Positions 9,201-19,789 are shown, counted from the stretch's first letter. The stretch is DNA of 64,000 nt from an uncultured Acidimicrobiales bacterium (GCA_938041035.1 CALHYX010000051.1:1-64000), one strand, 5' to 3'. Notes: a model not told the origin generated them from the sequence alone. Numbers and translations: made by a program.

Positions 9201-12200
9201 AACGCGGTCTACAACCTCGACGTCACCGACTACCTGCCCGCCGGCACCAGCTTCGCCTCCCTCGACGGCGTCACCGCCGGAACCGCAACCGTCACCGACG
9301 AGGGTGGCACCGCCACCACGCACACGTTCGGCATCGACGGTCTGGCTCCGGCCGATGAGGTGACGTTCGAGATCACCCTCAGCATCGACGACATCAACCT
9401 CGACGCCTTCGTGAACGGCGCCGAGGTGTCGGCGATGGAAGACGCCACGGGCGCCGCCGTCGACGACATCGACTCGACCCCGGATGCGGTGAACGACGAC
9501 GACATCGTCACCACGCCCGGTATCGACCCGAACGGCAACGACGACGACAACTCGCACAACGACATCGACCACGACCGCGACGCCTCCGGCGCCCCGATCG
9601 ACACCACGTCGAACGCCGTGCCCGCCGACGACCGCGACGAGGACGACCACGACACCGAGGTCCTCATCCTCGGTAGCACCTTCGACCTCGCCCTCCAGAA
9701 GGGCTACGTCGCGGGCCCGGACAGCTTCACCGCGGGCGCCACGGTCACCTTCGACGTGACGATCACCAACCAGAGCGATCCCGTGCAGACGGTGACCATC
9801 ACGGACTACGTCCAGGCCGGTCTCGTCTTCGACGCCGCCGACAACGCCCCCGTTTCGGGTGTCGACTCGACCGGCGACGCGTTCTCCGGAACGTGGGCAG
9901 CAGCGGGCACCGACGCCGAGATCACCCTCGACTTCGGCTCCGCCGCCTTCGCCCAGGATGACGTCATCACCATCCCGATCACCCTGCAGGTCGCCGACGA
10001 CTGGGACGGATCGAACCTGGTGAACTGGGCGGAGATCTCCAACTTCGACGATGACGCCAACCCCGGCAACGGCGACGGCGCCTCCGGTGACCTCACCGAC
10101 GCCGACTCCACCCCCGACACCACCCAGGGCAACGACCCGCAGCCCGCCGGCCCCGGCGAGCCCGGCGACGGCGTCATCGACAACACCGACGGCGACGAGG
10201 ACGACCACGACGTAGCCGGCGTCCCGCCGTTCTACGACGTATCGCTCATCAAGGAACTCGCCCCCGGCCAGGCCTACAGCCTCGATCCCATCGGTTCGAT
10301 GGACGTCAGCTACGCCGTGACGGTGAAGAACCAGGGCCCGAACCCCGTGTTCGACCTCGAGGTCACCGACTACCTGCCCGCGGGCACGAGCTTCACCAGC
10401 CTCGACGGCGTGACCGCCGGAACCGCAACCGTCACCGACGAGGGTGGCACCGCCACGACGCATACGTTCGGCATCGACGATCTGCTCCCCGGTGAGCAGG
10501 TCACCTTCGAACTCACCGTCACGATCGACGATGAGACGCTGCTGAGCTACGTCAACGGCGCCGAGGTTTCGGCGATGGCCGACGACGCCGGCAACCCGGT
10601 GGCTGACATCGACTCGACGCCCGACGCGGTGAACGACGACGAGATCAACACCACGCCCGGTATCGATCCGAACGGCAACAACGCCGCCAACTCGCACAAC
10701 GACATCGACGACGACCGCGACGCCTCCGGCGCCCCGATCGACACCACGTCGAACGCCGTGCCCGCCGACGAACGCGACGAGGACGACCACGACACCGAAG
10801 TCGTGGTCATCAACCCGACGCTCGACCTGGCCCTGCGCAAGAACATCGACCCGACCTCGGCCGACCTGGCCGACGGCCTGGACAACGGTGACGTCATCCG
10901 GTTCAACGTCGAGATCTTCAACCAGGGCATCGCGGCCAGCGACGTCGAGGTGACCGACTACATCCAGCCCGGCTTCGAATTCGAGCCGGCGAACAACCCC
11001 GACGGTTCGACCGACGACGCCCTCGGCCTCCCGTTCACGTGGGATGTCACCGACCCGGCCAACCCGGTGGTTTCGACCACCGGTGTGATCCCGACGGGTT
11101 CCTCGATCATCGTGCCGGTGTACGTCACCGTCGATATCTCCCAGGCGACGGATCAGCTCGACAACTACGCCGAGATCTCCCGCTTCGACGACACCGACCC
11201 GGACACCGGTGACTCCGTCACCGATCCGGCCAACGTGTTCGACGCCGACTCGACGCCCGACGACGACAACACCAACGACACGCTCGAAGACAACGTCACG
11301 GACAACTCCGGCGGCGACGAGGACGACCACGACATCGCCTCGACCCGTTGGTTCGACCTGTCCCTCATCAAGGAACGGTCGGCCACCCAGGACTACGTCA
11401 TCGATGCGTCGACCAACCTGGCGACGGTGAGCTTCGACATCTCGGTGAAGAACCAGGGACCGTTCGAGGTCTACGACGTCGGCGTCAGCGACGACTTCCC
11501 GGCCGAACTGGCCTACGCCGCCGCGAACCCCGCCACCGCCACCAGCGGCGCCCGGACCATCACCTTCAATGGTGACGGCACCTTCGTCATCGACCAGATC
11601 GATCCCGACGAGACGGTGACCTTCACCGTGTTGTTCGAGCTGGATCTCACCAATCCGGTTCCGGACCGCATCATCAACGGTGCCGAGATCACCTCCATGT
11701 TCGGTCTCTACGACACCGATGGCGACGGCTCGGTTGAGCCGACTCCGGTTGCCGTCAGCGACGTCGACTCGACGCCCGACGACCAGCCCGGCGACACGTT
11801 CGACCCGGCCGGCACCGTCGACCCCGACGATGGCACCAACGACCTGGACGCTCCCGGCGACGAGGACGACAGCCTGCACGACCTCGACACCGTCGACGAA
11901 GACGACCAGGACACCGAGGTCGTCGTGGCCCCGTTCGACCTTGCTCTGCGCAAGGAACTGGCGGCTCCGACCACCATCTACGCCGGTGGCGACGCCAACT
12001 TCACCATCCAGGTGTTCAACCAGGGCCCCCGTACGGCCGGCCAGATCGACGTCGTCGACTACATCGACGATGCGGCCTGGGAAGCCTTCGACCTCGCGGG
12101 TCAGGCTGACGGCGGCACCGGTATGGCGGTATCGATCGACGGCGCCACGATCGACTACGAGTGGCTGGCCGCCGGCGACGGAACGTTCGATCCGATCGTT

Positions 12201-14018
12201 CGCCTCACCGGCGAACTGGCCCCCGGCGACAGCGTCATCATCCCGGTTACCTTGACGGCGCTGGACACCATCGGTGTCGGCACCATCGAGAACTGGGCGG
12301 AAATCGCTCGCTTCGACAGCGACGCCGATCCGGACAACGGCGACTCCGACACCGACCCGTCGGCGTTTACCGACGTCGACTCCACCCCGGACTCGGATCC
12401 GGCCGACGATGATCAGCCGACCGCCGCCGGCGAACCCGGCGACGACGTGATCGACAACACCGGTGGCGACGAAGATGACCACGACGTGGCCGGTGTGCCC
12501 GTCGAGGTGTTCGACCTCGCCCTCGAGAAGTCGGTCGCCAGTATCGACGTCATCCCGGTCCTGCCGGGTACGTCGAAGGTGACGTTCTCCATGACGGTCA
12601 CCAACGAGGGCACGGTGCCGGCGTACGACATCGAGGTGACGGACTACATCAAGCCCGGCTTCACCTTCCTGTCGGCGGACAACGCTCCCGCCATCGGCGG
12701 TGCGGTGTGGTTCGGCGCCGACGGCGCCACCGCTCCGGTCACCGCCATTCCGGGCCCGTTGGCCCCCGGTGAGTCCTACATCGTGAACATCACCCTGCTG
12801 GTCGACGCCTCCGTCGTACCCGGCTCGGTCCTCGACAACGAGGCCGAGATCAGCGGGGCCGACGATGACGACGACCCGAACACGCCGGCCCCGACCGACG
12901 TCGACTCCGACCCGGACAACATCCCCGGCGACCCCGACGACGAGGACGACAGCGACACCGCTGAAGTCCCGACGCAGGTGTTCGACCTGGCGTTGACCAA
13001 GGTGCTCACCAACCCGACGACGCTCGTGTCGCCCGGCGACGACGTGAGCTTCACCATCACGGTGTTCAACCAGGGTGAGCTGACCGCCACGGACATCACC
13101 GTGGTCGACTACCTCCCGACCGGCCTGACCCTGTCGGCCAACGACACCAACGGCTGGGTCGCTGTCGGCGGCAACATCCAGAACACCATTCCGGGCCCTC
13201 TCGCCGCCGGCGACAGCGCCACGTTGACCATCGTCACCACGGTGGCCGACGAGATCCCGGACGGTGACCTGGTGAACTACGCCGAAATCGTCAGTGCTCT
13301 GGACGAAGGGGGCGACCCCCGCCCCGATATCGACTCGACGCCTGACGCCGACCCGGGCAACGACAACGGCGGCGACCCGCTGGTCGACGACAACGTCACC
13401 AACAACGACGGTGGCGATGAAGACGACCACGATCCCGCAGTGGTTCCAGTGGTCCGCGAGTTCGATCTCACGATCGAAAAGACCGTGGTTTCGGTCGACC
13501 AGAACGCCCGCCGGGTGACCTGGCAGGTCGTGGCCACGAATAACGGTCCCGACACCGCGTTGGGCCCCATCACCATCGTCGACGACCTCGAGCCGCAGCT
13601 CGTGTACGTGTCCTCGGCGAGTGATGAGGCCGAATGCTCGCTGGCGGGCCGCATGCTCACCTGCGTGCAGGCCGGCTCGCTCGCCTCGGGCGACACCATC
13701 ACCATCACCGTCGTCACCGACGCCGTCTCCTCGGCGGTCACGGTGACCAACTCGGTGCAGGTCAGTTCGGTCGCCGGGGTTCCGGCCGAAACCGACGAGA
13801 CCAACAACACCGATGTGGCGCAGACCAGCTTCACGACGGCAGCGGGTGCGACGGTGACCCAACCCACGACGCCGCCGTCGTCCACCCAAACGCCGCGGGG
13901 CAATCCGTTGGCCCTCACCGGTGCCTCAACCTTGCTGATCCTGTGGGTCGGTCTCGGGCTGCTCGGCCTGGGGGCGTTCTTCATGTTCGGTTCCCGCCGA
14001 AGCGGTGAGGAACGCTGA
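6210..14018 (+). CDS. giant secreted DUF11-repeat surface protein with LALTG sorting signal
   Basis: Cell-surface protein of 2602 aa. AGGAG sits 8 nt before the ATG. A signal peptide covers about residues 1-37 (WYRVLLAWALGAASLVAIPAIVG). Next come a Cna-B/SdrD-like domain (about 39-135), a beta-propeller-like region (about 160-620), an SdrD_B domain (about 630-750, VGNFVWFDANRDGQQG) and ten DUF11 repeats from about 780 to 2530. Each repeat opens DLALxK or DVSLIK and closes with acidic runs such as NTDGDEDDHD. The C-terminus has LALTG at 2567-2571, a hydrophobic helix and RRSGEER, an LAXTG-type signal for class E sortases. No sortase is in the window. It probably acts in adhesion or as an envelope stalk. 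Residues around 780-1540 are two near-copies of a 380-residue module. Confidence 0.92.
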   Translation: MKAPKREGSWYRVLLAWALGAASLVAIPAIVGAAPASCGGTVFEDFDNDGEIAEDYSHVAGSYSNTPDPGIPNVVVTVVDAAGNVFTDTTNSDGDWGVIVDDGDFPIRVEITPPDGYGATQRGPNSNTTVQFIDAAGDCDVSNNNGPIGSAGLAIPGSYCATVPELATTCFLFGDADGHDDEPAVVTLPDGAVDNRAIDGSNFQDDPYTVRATLGQVGSIWGIDVTDDDVIYGGSFIKRHARIGPNGNPTTIYAIPPGGAPTPWYIVDPSATDPHSGATEGWRFDNDAFDDVYTQGLGDVELSPDDSTLYTIDLGRRMLVAIDITNAGSPGAVTETPLTAANLGTPCGDADIRPYGLGVHADGTVYVGVVCSAESTVDTSAFPIDRNSGLDQNGNPVGDASQLTGHVFSFAGAGFTQVMAWSFDDFNRGSQTGGSNFQAQSDWRPWVSQSPYQTDFTSFGWPDQGHAFAQPAVTDIEFDGADLIIGIGDRYGHQKGADAFYQGADGNDYGSGQPVSSGDLLRAEPGGPGWVIAPAPPAELYEDNYGSGHSETALGAQAQIPGRPYTISANFDPIPEGNSWRSGGLTWYDNTTGEQVTGYRLYSGHPNYVDEGTFEKAAGIGDVEAICGQAPIEVGNFVWFDANRDGQQGPTETAMVGVVVELLDAAGNVVATTTTDANGEYYFNADNVPGGLINGAAYTIQIAQVNYDAGGVFADGGVYEDHPQVTNPDQGGDQTDSDAVQAAGGLPTIAIVAGDDPSTSAVEGASDHTYDFGFVLDFDLALVKTYVTGPDAFESGETVTFDVTIVNQANTVQTVTITDYIQPGLTFDPADNPAISGVDTDGDPFTGTWTTVGSDAEIAVDFSSAVFAEGDELTVPITLRISDGWTGNNLVNWAEISNFDGDGNPDNGDAASGYLGDIDSTPDANQANDDQPTGPGAAGDDVIDNTDGDEDDHDVAGVPPFYDVSLIKELAPGQSYAVDPAGDLTGSFAITVKNQGPNAVYNLDVTDYLPAGTSFASLDGVTAGTATVTDEGGTATTHTFGIDGLAPADEVTFEITLSIDDINLDAFVNGAEVSAMEDATGAAVDDIDSTPDAVNDDDIVTTPGIDPNGNDDDNSHNDIDHDRDASGAPIDTTSNAVPADDRDEDDHDTEVLILGSTFDLALQKGYVAGPDSFTAGATVTFDVTITNQSDPVQTVTITDYVQAGLVFDAADNAPVSGVDSTGDAFSGTWAAAGTDAEITLDFGSAAFAQDDVITIPITLQVADDWDGSNLVNWAEISNFDDDANPGNGDGASGDLTDADSTPDTTQGNDPQPAGPGEPGDGVIDNTDGDEDDHDVAGVPPFYDVSLIKELAPGQAYSLDPIGSMDVSYAVTVKNQGPNPVFDLEVTDYLPAGTSFTSLDGVTAGTATVTDEGGTATTHTFGIDDLLPGEQVTFELTVTIDDETLLSYVNGAEVSAMADDAGNPVADIDSTPDAVNDDEINTTPGIDPNGNNAANSHNDIDDDRDASGAPIDTTSNAVPADERDEDDHDTEVVVINPTLDLALRKNIDPTSADLADGLDNGDVIRFNVEIFNQGIAASDVEVTDYIQPGFEFEPANNPDGSTDDALGLPFTWDVTDPANPVVSTTGVIPTGSSIIVPVYVTVDISQATDQLDNYAEISRFDDTDPDTGDSVTDPANVFDADSTPDDDNTNDTLEDNVTDNSGGDEDDHDIASTRWFDLSLIKERSATQDYVIDASTNLATVSFDISVKNQGPFEVYDVGVSDDFPAELAYAAANPATATSGARTITFNGDGTFVIDQIDPDETVTFTVLFELDLTNPVPDRIINGAEITSMFGLYDTDGDGSVEPTPVAVSDVDSTPDDQPGDTFDPAGTVDPDDGTNDLDAPGDEDDSLHDLDTVDEDDQDTEVVVAPFDLALRKELAAPTTIYAGGDANFTIQVFNQGPRTAGQIDVVDYIDDAAWEAFDLAGQADGGTGMAVSIDGATIDYEWLAAGDGTFDPIVRLTGELAPGDSVIIPVTLTALDTIGVGTIENWAEIARFDSDADPDNGDSDTDPSAFTDVDSTPDSDPADDDQPTAAGEPGDDVIDNTGGDEDDHDVAGVPVEVFDLALEKSVASIDVIPVLPGTSKVTFSMTVTNEGTVPAYDIEVTDYIKPGFTFLSADNAPAIGGAVWFGADGATAPVTAIPGPLAPGESYIVNITLLVDASVVPGSVLDNEAEISGADDDDDPNTPAPTDVDSDPDNIPGDPDDEDDSDTAEVPTQVFDLALTKVLTNPTTLVSPGDDVSFTITVFNQGELTATDITVVDYLPTGLTLSANDTNGWVAVGGNIQNTIPGPLAAGDSATLTIVTTVADEIPDGDLVNYAEIVSALDEGGDPRPDIDSTPDADPGNDNGGDPLVDDNVTNNDGGDEDDHDPAVVPVVREFDLTIEKTVVSVDQNARRVTWQVVATNNGPDTALGPITIVDDLEPQLVYVSSASDEAECSLAGRMLTCVQAGSLASGDTITITVVTDAVSSAVTVTNSVQVSSVAGVPAETDETNNTDVAQTSFTTAAGATVTQPTTPPSSTQTPRGNPLALTGASTLLILWVGLGLLGLGAFFMFGSRRSGEER

Positions 14019-14091
14019 TCCCGCCGGCCTGCGGTGGTCTCGCCTTCCCACGGGTGAGTTCACGGCATAGCCGGAGCTAACGGATGCGTAG

Positions 14092-14121
14092 GAGCGGGGC
14101 GTTTCGACGCCCCGCTCTTTT
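14092..14121 (+). terminator. intrinsic terminator of the giant surface-protein gene
   Basis: Perfect 11-bp stem (GAGCGGGGCGT with ACGCCCCGCTC) around a TTCG tetraloop, followed directly by TTTT. It lies 74 nt after the stop codon. The T-run is only on the plus strand, so it serves the surface-protein gene and not the convergent gene. Confidence 0.9.
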
Positions 14122-14139
14122 CGCGTCCCGATGGCGCCC

Positions 14140-14694
14140 TCAGCCGTGACGGTTCGGGTTTCTACCGCTCATCCGCAGCATCCTTTCGACGACATCGCTG
14201 TGCTCATCGGCCCCGATGGTCGCGGGGGCGAACATGGCATCGATGGACGACCGGGCGAAGGCCAGGACGTCGTAGGCGTTCCCGCAGAGATCCGCCGGAA
14301 GCCACGCCTCAATTCCCGCCGCCGTGGCCAGGTCCCAAGCGTGGATGAGCGGATCCACCAGGAGAATGCCGAGCGAGGTGTCGAGCGGCATCGGGCCCAT
14401 GTTCGTGTTCACCACTTCGCCCAACCGATGTTCATCATCGATGCGAGCGAGGTGGTGGTCGAGCGCGGCGGCCCAAACGGAGGATGGATCGTGGTCGGCG
14501 AGTCCGATCTCGTCGCCCTCGGGAGCGTCCTCACCGATCCACAGCGGCAGTATGTACACCAGATGGCTCACCACCTGGCGGGCGGACCAACCGGGACACG
14601 GGCTGGGATGATCCCATCGTTCTTCGGGCACCCGACGCACCACGGCATCGAACGTGTACAGCGCCTTGATATGGCGTCGTCGGTTCTCGCTCAC
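14140..14694 (-). CDS. DinB/mycothiol-dependent isomerase-like metal-binding protein (TIGR03086-type)
   Basis: Protein of 184 aa resembling the TIGR03083/TIGR03086 group, a DinB-like four-helix bundle related to the N-terminal domain of mycothiol-dependent maleylpyruvate isomerase. Visible hallmarks are WDHPSPCPGWSARQVVSHLV near residue 27, with the conserved His, and LVDPLIHAWDLATA near 112, with the second His. Family members bind a divalent metal and many are thought to be thiol transferases. The GTG start overlaps the stop of the arsenic permease gene (GTGA), making it the third gene of the arsenic-type operon. A role with thiol-bound arsenic is inference from position only. Confidence 0.75.
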   Translation of the reverse strand: MSENRRRHIKALYTFDAVVRRVPEERWDHPSPCPGWSARQVVSHLVYILPLWIGEDAPEGDEIGLADHDPSSVWAAALDHHLARIDDEHRLGEVVNTNMGPMPLDTSLGILLVDPLIHAWDLATAAGIEAWLPADLCGNAYDVLAFARSSIDAMFAPATIGADEHSDVVERMLRMSGRNPNRHG

Positions 14695-15731
14695 GGCTGC
14701 GGCTCCACGCGAAGGGCCGTCGACGACTCGACCGGGGCGGGCGGGGCGGACGCTTCGATTCTCGGCCGGAGTCGCGCCAGGACCCGCACCATCACCACCA
14801 ACAGGGGCAGTTCCAGGATCGGACCGACGGCGACGGTGAGCCCCACCAACGGACTGGTGAACGCCGTCACCGCCACGGCCAGCGAGGCCTCGGAGTTACG
14901 CGACGTGGTGGTGAACACGAGCAGAGCAACCTGTTCGTAGGCAAGCCCGAGCCGGTGACCCACGGCGAGTGCGATGATGAACGCCAACGCGAAGAACGCG
15001 GCCAGCGGCGGCGCAAGTCGAAGCAGGACGCCCGGATTGTCGAACAGGGCGTCGGCCTGCGACGCAAACATCGCGAAAATGACGATCACGAGCGCGCCGA
15101 TCTTGGCGTCGGCCAGGTGTAGCCGACCCAGCGTGGTGGTCGGCGAGCGGCCCGTCGCTCCGATCGCCGACCGGGTTGCCGCGGCGGCCAGGATCGGGGC
15201 CACGAGATACCGGGCGACGCTGCCGATGACCTCACCGACGGCGAGGTCGCCGAACCCACCGCCCAACAGATAGAGATATCCGGGCAACAGCAGGACCTGG
15301 AGAATCACGTTCAGCCCGAGGAGGCTGACCCCCAGCGGGGCGTCACCGCCGGCCAGCTCGGTGAAGACGAGGTACCAGCCGATGCACGGGGTGACGAGAA
15401 AGAGCAACAACCCGATTCGCAGATCCGGCTCGGAGCGCAGAAACACGGCTCCGAGCCCCCAGGCCAACGCCGGATTCACCACGAAATTCGACACGACCGC
15501 GACCAGGAGGAAACGCCGGTGTCGAAACGCGGCGGCGACGCGGCCGGCATCCACCCCGAGCATCACGAGGTACAGGAGTACGAAGACGCCAACGGAAACG
15601 ACGGGGCCGAGTCGGGCCGCCGGCCCCGGAGCCGCTCGAGCCAAACCGAGCCCGACGCCGATGGCGGCGAGCAAAACGACGGGTTGGAACCGATCCCGGG
15701 CTCCGAGCATCGTCACCGGCGCAGACGTCAC
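14691..15731 (-). CDS. arsenic resistance permease, BASS/ACR3 superfamily
   Basis: Polytopic membrane protein of 346 aa with about ten helices, belonging to the bile acid:sodium symporter superfamily that includes ACR3 arsenite efflux pumps. The half-helix motifs FLVTPCIGWYLVFTELAGGD and TTSRNSEASLAVAV correspond to the family's transport-site segments, with the Cys and the Asn/Glu positions retained. The GTG start overlaps the stop of the ArsI-rhodanese gene (GTGA), and the stop overlaps the next gene's start, so all three are coupled. The neighbouring ArsR and ArsI/CadI genes support arsenite or a related metalloid as substrate. Confidence 0.85.
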   Translation of the reverse strand: MTSAPVTMLGARDRFQPVVLLAAIGVGLGLARAAPGPAARLGPVVSVGVFVLLYLVMLGVDAGRVAAAFRHRRFLLVAVVSNFVVNPALAWGLGAVFLRSEPDLRIGLLLFLVTPCIGWYLVFTELAGGDAPLGVSLLGLNVILQVLLLPGYLYLLGGGFGDLAVGEVIGSVARYLVAPILAAAATRSAIGATGRSPTTTLGRLHLADAKIGALVIVIFAMFASQADALFDNPGVLLRLAPPLAAFFALAFIIALAVGHRLGLAYEQVALLVFTTTSRNSEASLAVAVTAFTSPLVGLTVAVGPILELPLLVVMVRVLARLRPRIEASAPPAPVESSTALRVEPQP

Positions 15732-16477
15732 GCATCGACCTCGTTGTCGACCCGGACCGGCCGACCACTCGCCCGCCAGGCTCCGAGCCCACCCGGAAAC
15801 CGGCCGACGTTGGCGTAGCCGGCCTGCACCAGCAAGGTGCCGACGTACTCCGCGCCGAGGCAATCGCTGTCCGTGCAGTAGACGAGCACGCGTTGGTCCC
15901 GGTCCCCGATCGCCTCGGCTGCCTGGGCCTCGACGCCTTCGAGGGCGAAGTCGAGGGCCCCGGACAGGTGGCCGGCGGCGAACTGCCCTTGGCCTTGGGC
16001 ATCGATTACGACGACGTCGGGATCGGCCAGACCGGCTTCGAGCTCCTCGATCGATATCGGCGGCAGCACCATGTCGACCGGCGTTCCACCCCGGGGGCTG
16101 GCCCCGAAATGAGCGGTGTCGGCCACAACGGTATAGAGCTCCCACGCAACGCCGTCGGCGTCGCGGGTCCACGCCTTCTCCTGCGTCGCGAAGCAGCAGG
16201 TGTGCGGGTCATCGACCTCGACGGGCAAGCCGGCCGCGGCAACCCGTGCGGTTTCGGCGCCAACCTGCGCGCCGTCGTCGAACTCGATGCCCACGTGGTT
16301 GATCGATCCAGGGGTGCCTTCGTTCTCGATGACGATCAACTTCATCGGTGGGTCGGCAACCACGAAGTTTGCGTAGCCCGGTCGCTGTTTCACCGGTGCC
16401 ACCCCGAACAGCGAGGTGTAGAACGCCACCGATGCTTCGACATCGTCGACGTTGAGCGAGAGCTGAAATCTGGACAT
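15728..16477 (-). CDS. ArsI/CadI-type VOC protein fused to a rhodanese domain
   Basis: Fusion of 249 aa. Residues 1-125 are a vicinal-oxygen-chelate domain of the ArsI/CadI group: LNVDDVEASVAFY, PGYANF, NHVGIEF, the vicinal cysteines in DPHTCCFAT and the WELYTV ligand strand. ArsI cleaves the carbon-arsenic bond of trivalent methylarsenicals; CadI is the cadmium-induced mycobacterial relative. Residue 5 is Gln, as I recall for CadI, where ArsI has His, so activity is uncertain. Residues 150-245 are a rhodanese with active-site loop VYCTDSDCLGAEY, a plausible sulfurtransferase or arsenate reductase-like centre. AGGAGAT lies 5 nt before the ATG. First gene of the operon, divergent from arsR. 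Confidence 0.85.
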   Translation of the reverse strand: MSRFQLSLNVDDVEASVAFYTSLFGVAPVKQRPGYANFVVADPPMKLIVIENEGTPGSINHVGIEFDDGAQVGAETARVAAAGLPVEVDDPHTCCFATQEKAWTRDADGVAWELYTVVADTAHFGASPRGGTPVDMVLPPISIEELEAGLADPDVVVIDAQGQGQFAAGHLSGALDFALEGVEAQAAEAIGDRDQRVLVYCTDSDCLGAEYVGTLLVQAGYANVGRFPGGLGAWRASGRPVRVDNEVDA

Positions 16478-16524
16478 ACCATCTCCTGTATCCGCCGTTC
16501 GCCGCAGCGAAGGGCATAATCCAC

Positions 16525-16546
16525 TATTACACGGTTTTATGTAATA
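16525..16546. promoter_or_regulatory. probable ArsR operator between arsR and the ArsI-rhodanese operon
   Basis: Perfect 7-bp inverted repeat TATTACA-8 nt-TGTAATA in a locally AT-rich patch of a GC-rich genome, midway between the two divergent starts. The right arm runs into TAATAAT, which can act as a -10 hexamer for arsR. A repressor bound here would block both promoters. ArsR/SmtB operators are usually imperfect AT-rich repeats like this one. Confidence 0.65.
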
Positions 16547-16572
16547 ATGAACTATGTATCGTTGAAGGTGTG

Positions 16573-16923
16573 ATGTCAACCCCTGTTCCAGAGCCGATCC
16601 CGCCCGCGCTGTCGCGCCGGCCGCTTCTCAACGAGACCGAAGTCGACGAGCTGGCCGCGCTGTTTCGCGTGCTCGCCAACGACACCCGTCTGCGCATCCT
16701 CCACGCCATCGCCCGCGCCGGCGAACAGTCGGTGTCCGCCATCGCCGACGAGATCGGGTCGACCAGCCAGGCGGTTTCCAACCATCTCCAACGCATGGCC
16801 GACCAACAGATCGTGGCCACCCGTCGGGAGGGCAACCACATCCACTACCGCCTCATCGATCCCTGCGTGGGCGGCGTTATGGAACTGGGACTCTGCCTGC
16901 TGGGCCATGACCCCAACTGCTGA
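16573..16923 (+). CDS. arsR: ArsR/SmtB family metalloregulatory repressor
   Basis: Winged-helix repressor of 116 aa. Residues 20-95 carry the ArsR fold with LFRVLANDTRLRILHAI, the recognition helix STSQAVSNHLQRM and the wing REGNHIHYRL. No cysteine pair is present in the recognition-region helix used by classical ArsR. Instead three cysteines lie at the C-terminus (DPCVGG, LGLCLLG, DPNC), which resembles the atypical C-terminal site of some actinobacterial ArsR proteins. GAAGG precedes the ATG; an in-frame GTG one codon upstream is also possible. Likely autoregulated through the inverted repeat about 30 nt upstream. The inducer is As(III) or another soft metal, by family. Confidence 0.88.
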   Translation: MSTPVPEPIPPALSRRPLLNETEVDELAALFRVLANDTRLRILHAIARAGEQSVSAIADEIGSTSQAVSNHLQRMADQQIVATRREGNHIHYRLIDPCVGGVMELGLCLLGHDPNC

Positions 16924-16994
16924 GAGCCCGGCTAGCGAGACCCCAACGACGGAGACCCGACCTCGAACCGACCACGGGCGGGGGAAACCCCGGT

Positions 16995-17603
16995 CTACTC
17001 GGCGAAGGCGGAGCGGTCCTCGCACCCGTTGCTGATGCCATCTTCGCAGCGGTCGAGCCCCCGACCACCGTCGATGACGTTGGCACCGAGGTTGCCGTCG
17101 ATCGCATCCGGCCCGGCGTTGCCTTCCAGTCGGTCGTCGCCCAGGCCGCCGCGCAGTTCGTCCGCCCCTCCGCCGCCGGACAACATGTCGTTGCCGTCGG
17201 AGCCCCAGATTGCGTCGTCGCCGGCGCCGCCGACCACGACGTCGTCACCCGCACCGGCATCGATCTCGTCGTCGCCGTAGTAGCCAAAGATCTTGTCGTC
17301 GCCCGGTCCCGCGTTCACAACGTCGTCGCCCGCACCCGCGCAGATCACATCGTCGCCGCCTCGACCGTCGATCACGTCGGCCCCGCCGCCGGCCCAGATC
17401 ACATCATCGCCGTCGGTGCCGACCAGTTCGTCCGCATCGAACGTGCCGACGATCGTCGCGAGCTGGTCGCGACACCGGGGCGCGTCGAGATCGACGGCGA
17501 GCGCGGGATTCGACACCATGAGCGAGCCAATCGCGGCGATGGCGGCCGCAAGGACCAGGAGATTGCGCACCGGCGCAGCCGCGCGGGTGGAAGTGCTGGA
17601 CAT
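16995..17603 (-). CDS. secreted RTX-type calcium-binding repeat protein
   Basis: Exported protein of 202 aa. A signal peptide covers about residues 1-36 (LLVLAAAIAAIGSLMVSNPALA). Then comes a short Cys-containing segment (CRDQLATIVG) and thirteen tandem GGxGxDxxx nonapeptides, which in RTX proteins bind Ca2+ and fold as a parallel beta-roll. Two cysteines near the C-terminus (DRCEDG, NGCEDR) may pair with each other. Unlike classical RTX toxins it has a Sec signal, not a C-terminal type I signal, and no type I secretion genes are nearby. It is paralogous to the larger RTX-PKD protein 2.2 kb away and has the same 13-unit array. Function unknown. Confidence 0.83.
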   Translation of the reverse strand: MSSTSTRAAAPVRNLLVLAAAIAAIGSLMVSNPALAVDLDAPRCRDQLATIVGTFDADELVGTDGDDVIWAGGGADVIDGRGGDDVICAGAGDDVVNAGPGDDKIFGYYGDDEIDAGAGDDVVVGGAGDDAIWGSDGNDMLSGGGGADELRGGLGDDRLEGNAGPDAIDGNLGANVIDGGRGLDRCEDGISNGCEDRSAFAE

Positions 17604-17728
17604 GAAAAGAACCTGTGAGGCCGGGAAGTGGAACGGCCGCCAAACGGCGCCGCGAACCGAAAACCCTCGCGTTGTCGCGGTCCACCTGGCAAACCGGCCG
17701 CTCCCGGGCTGACTACGCTCGCAGGAAG

Positions 17729-19789
<2,061 letters not shown>

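Noticed and set aside
5763..13889. Open minus-strand frame of about 2700 codons opposite the surface-protein gene
   Set aside because: It is exactly in codon register with the plus-strand gene, so its stops would need TTA, CTA or TCA codons, which this GC-rich gene avoids. It has no ribosome site, signal or domain, while the plus strand has a signal peptide, repeats and a sorting motif.
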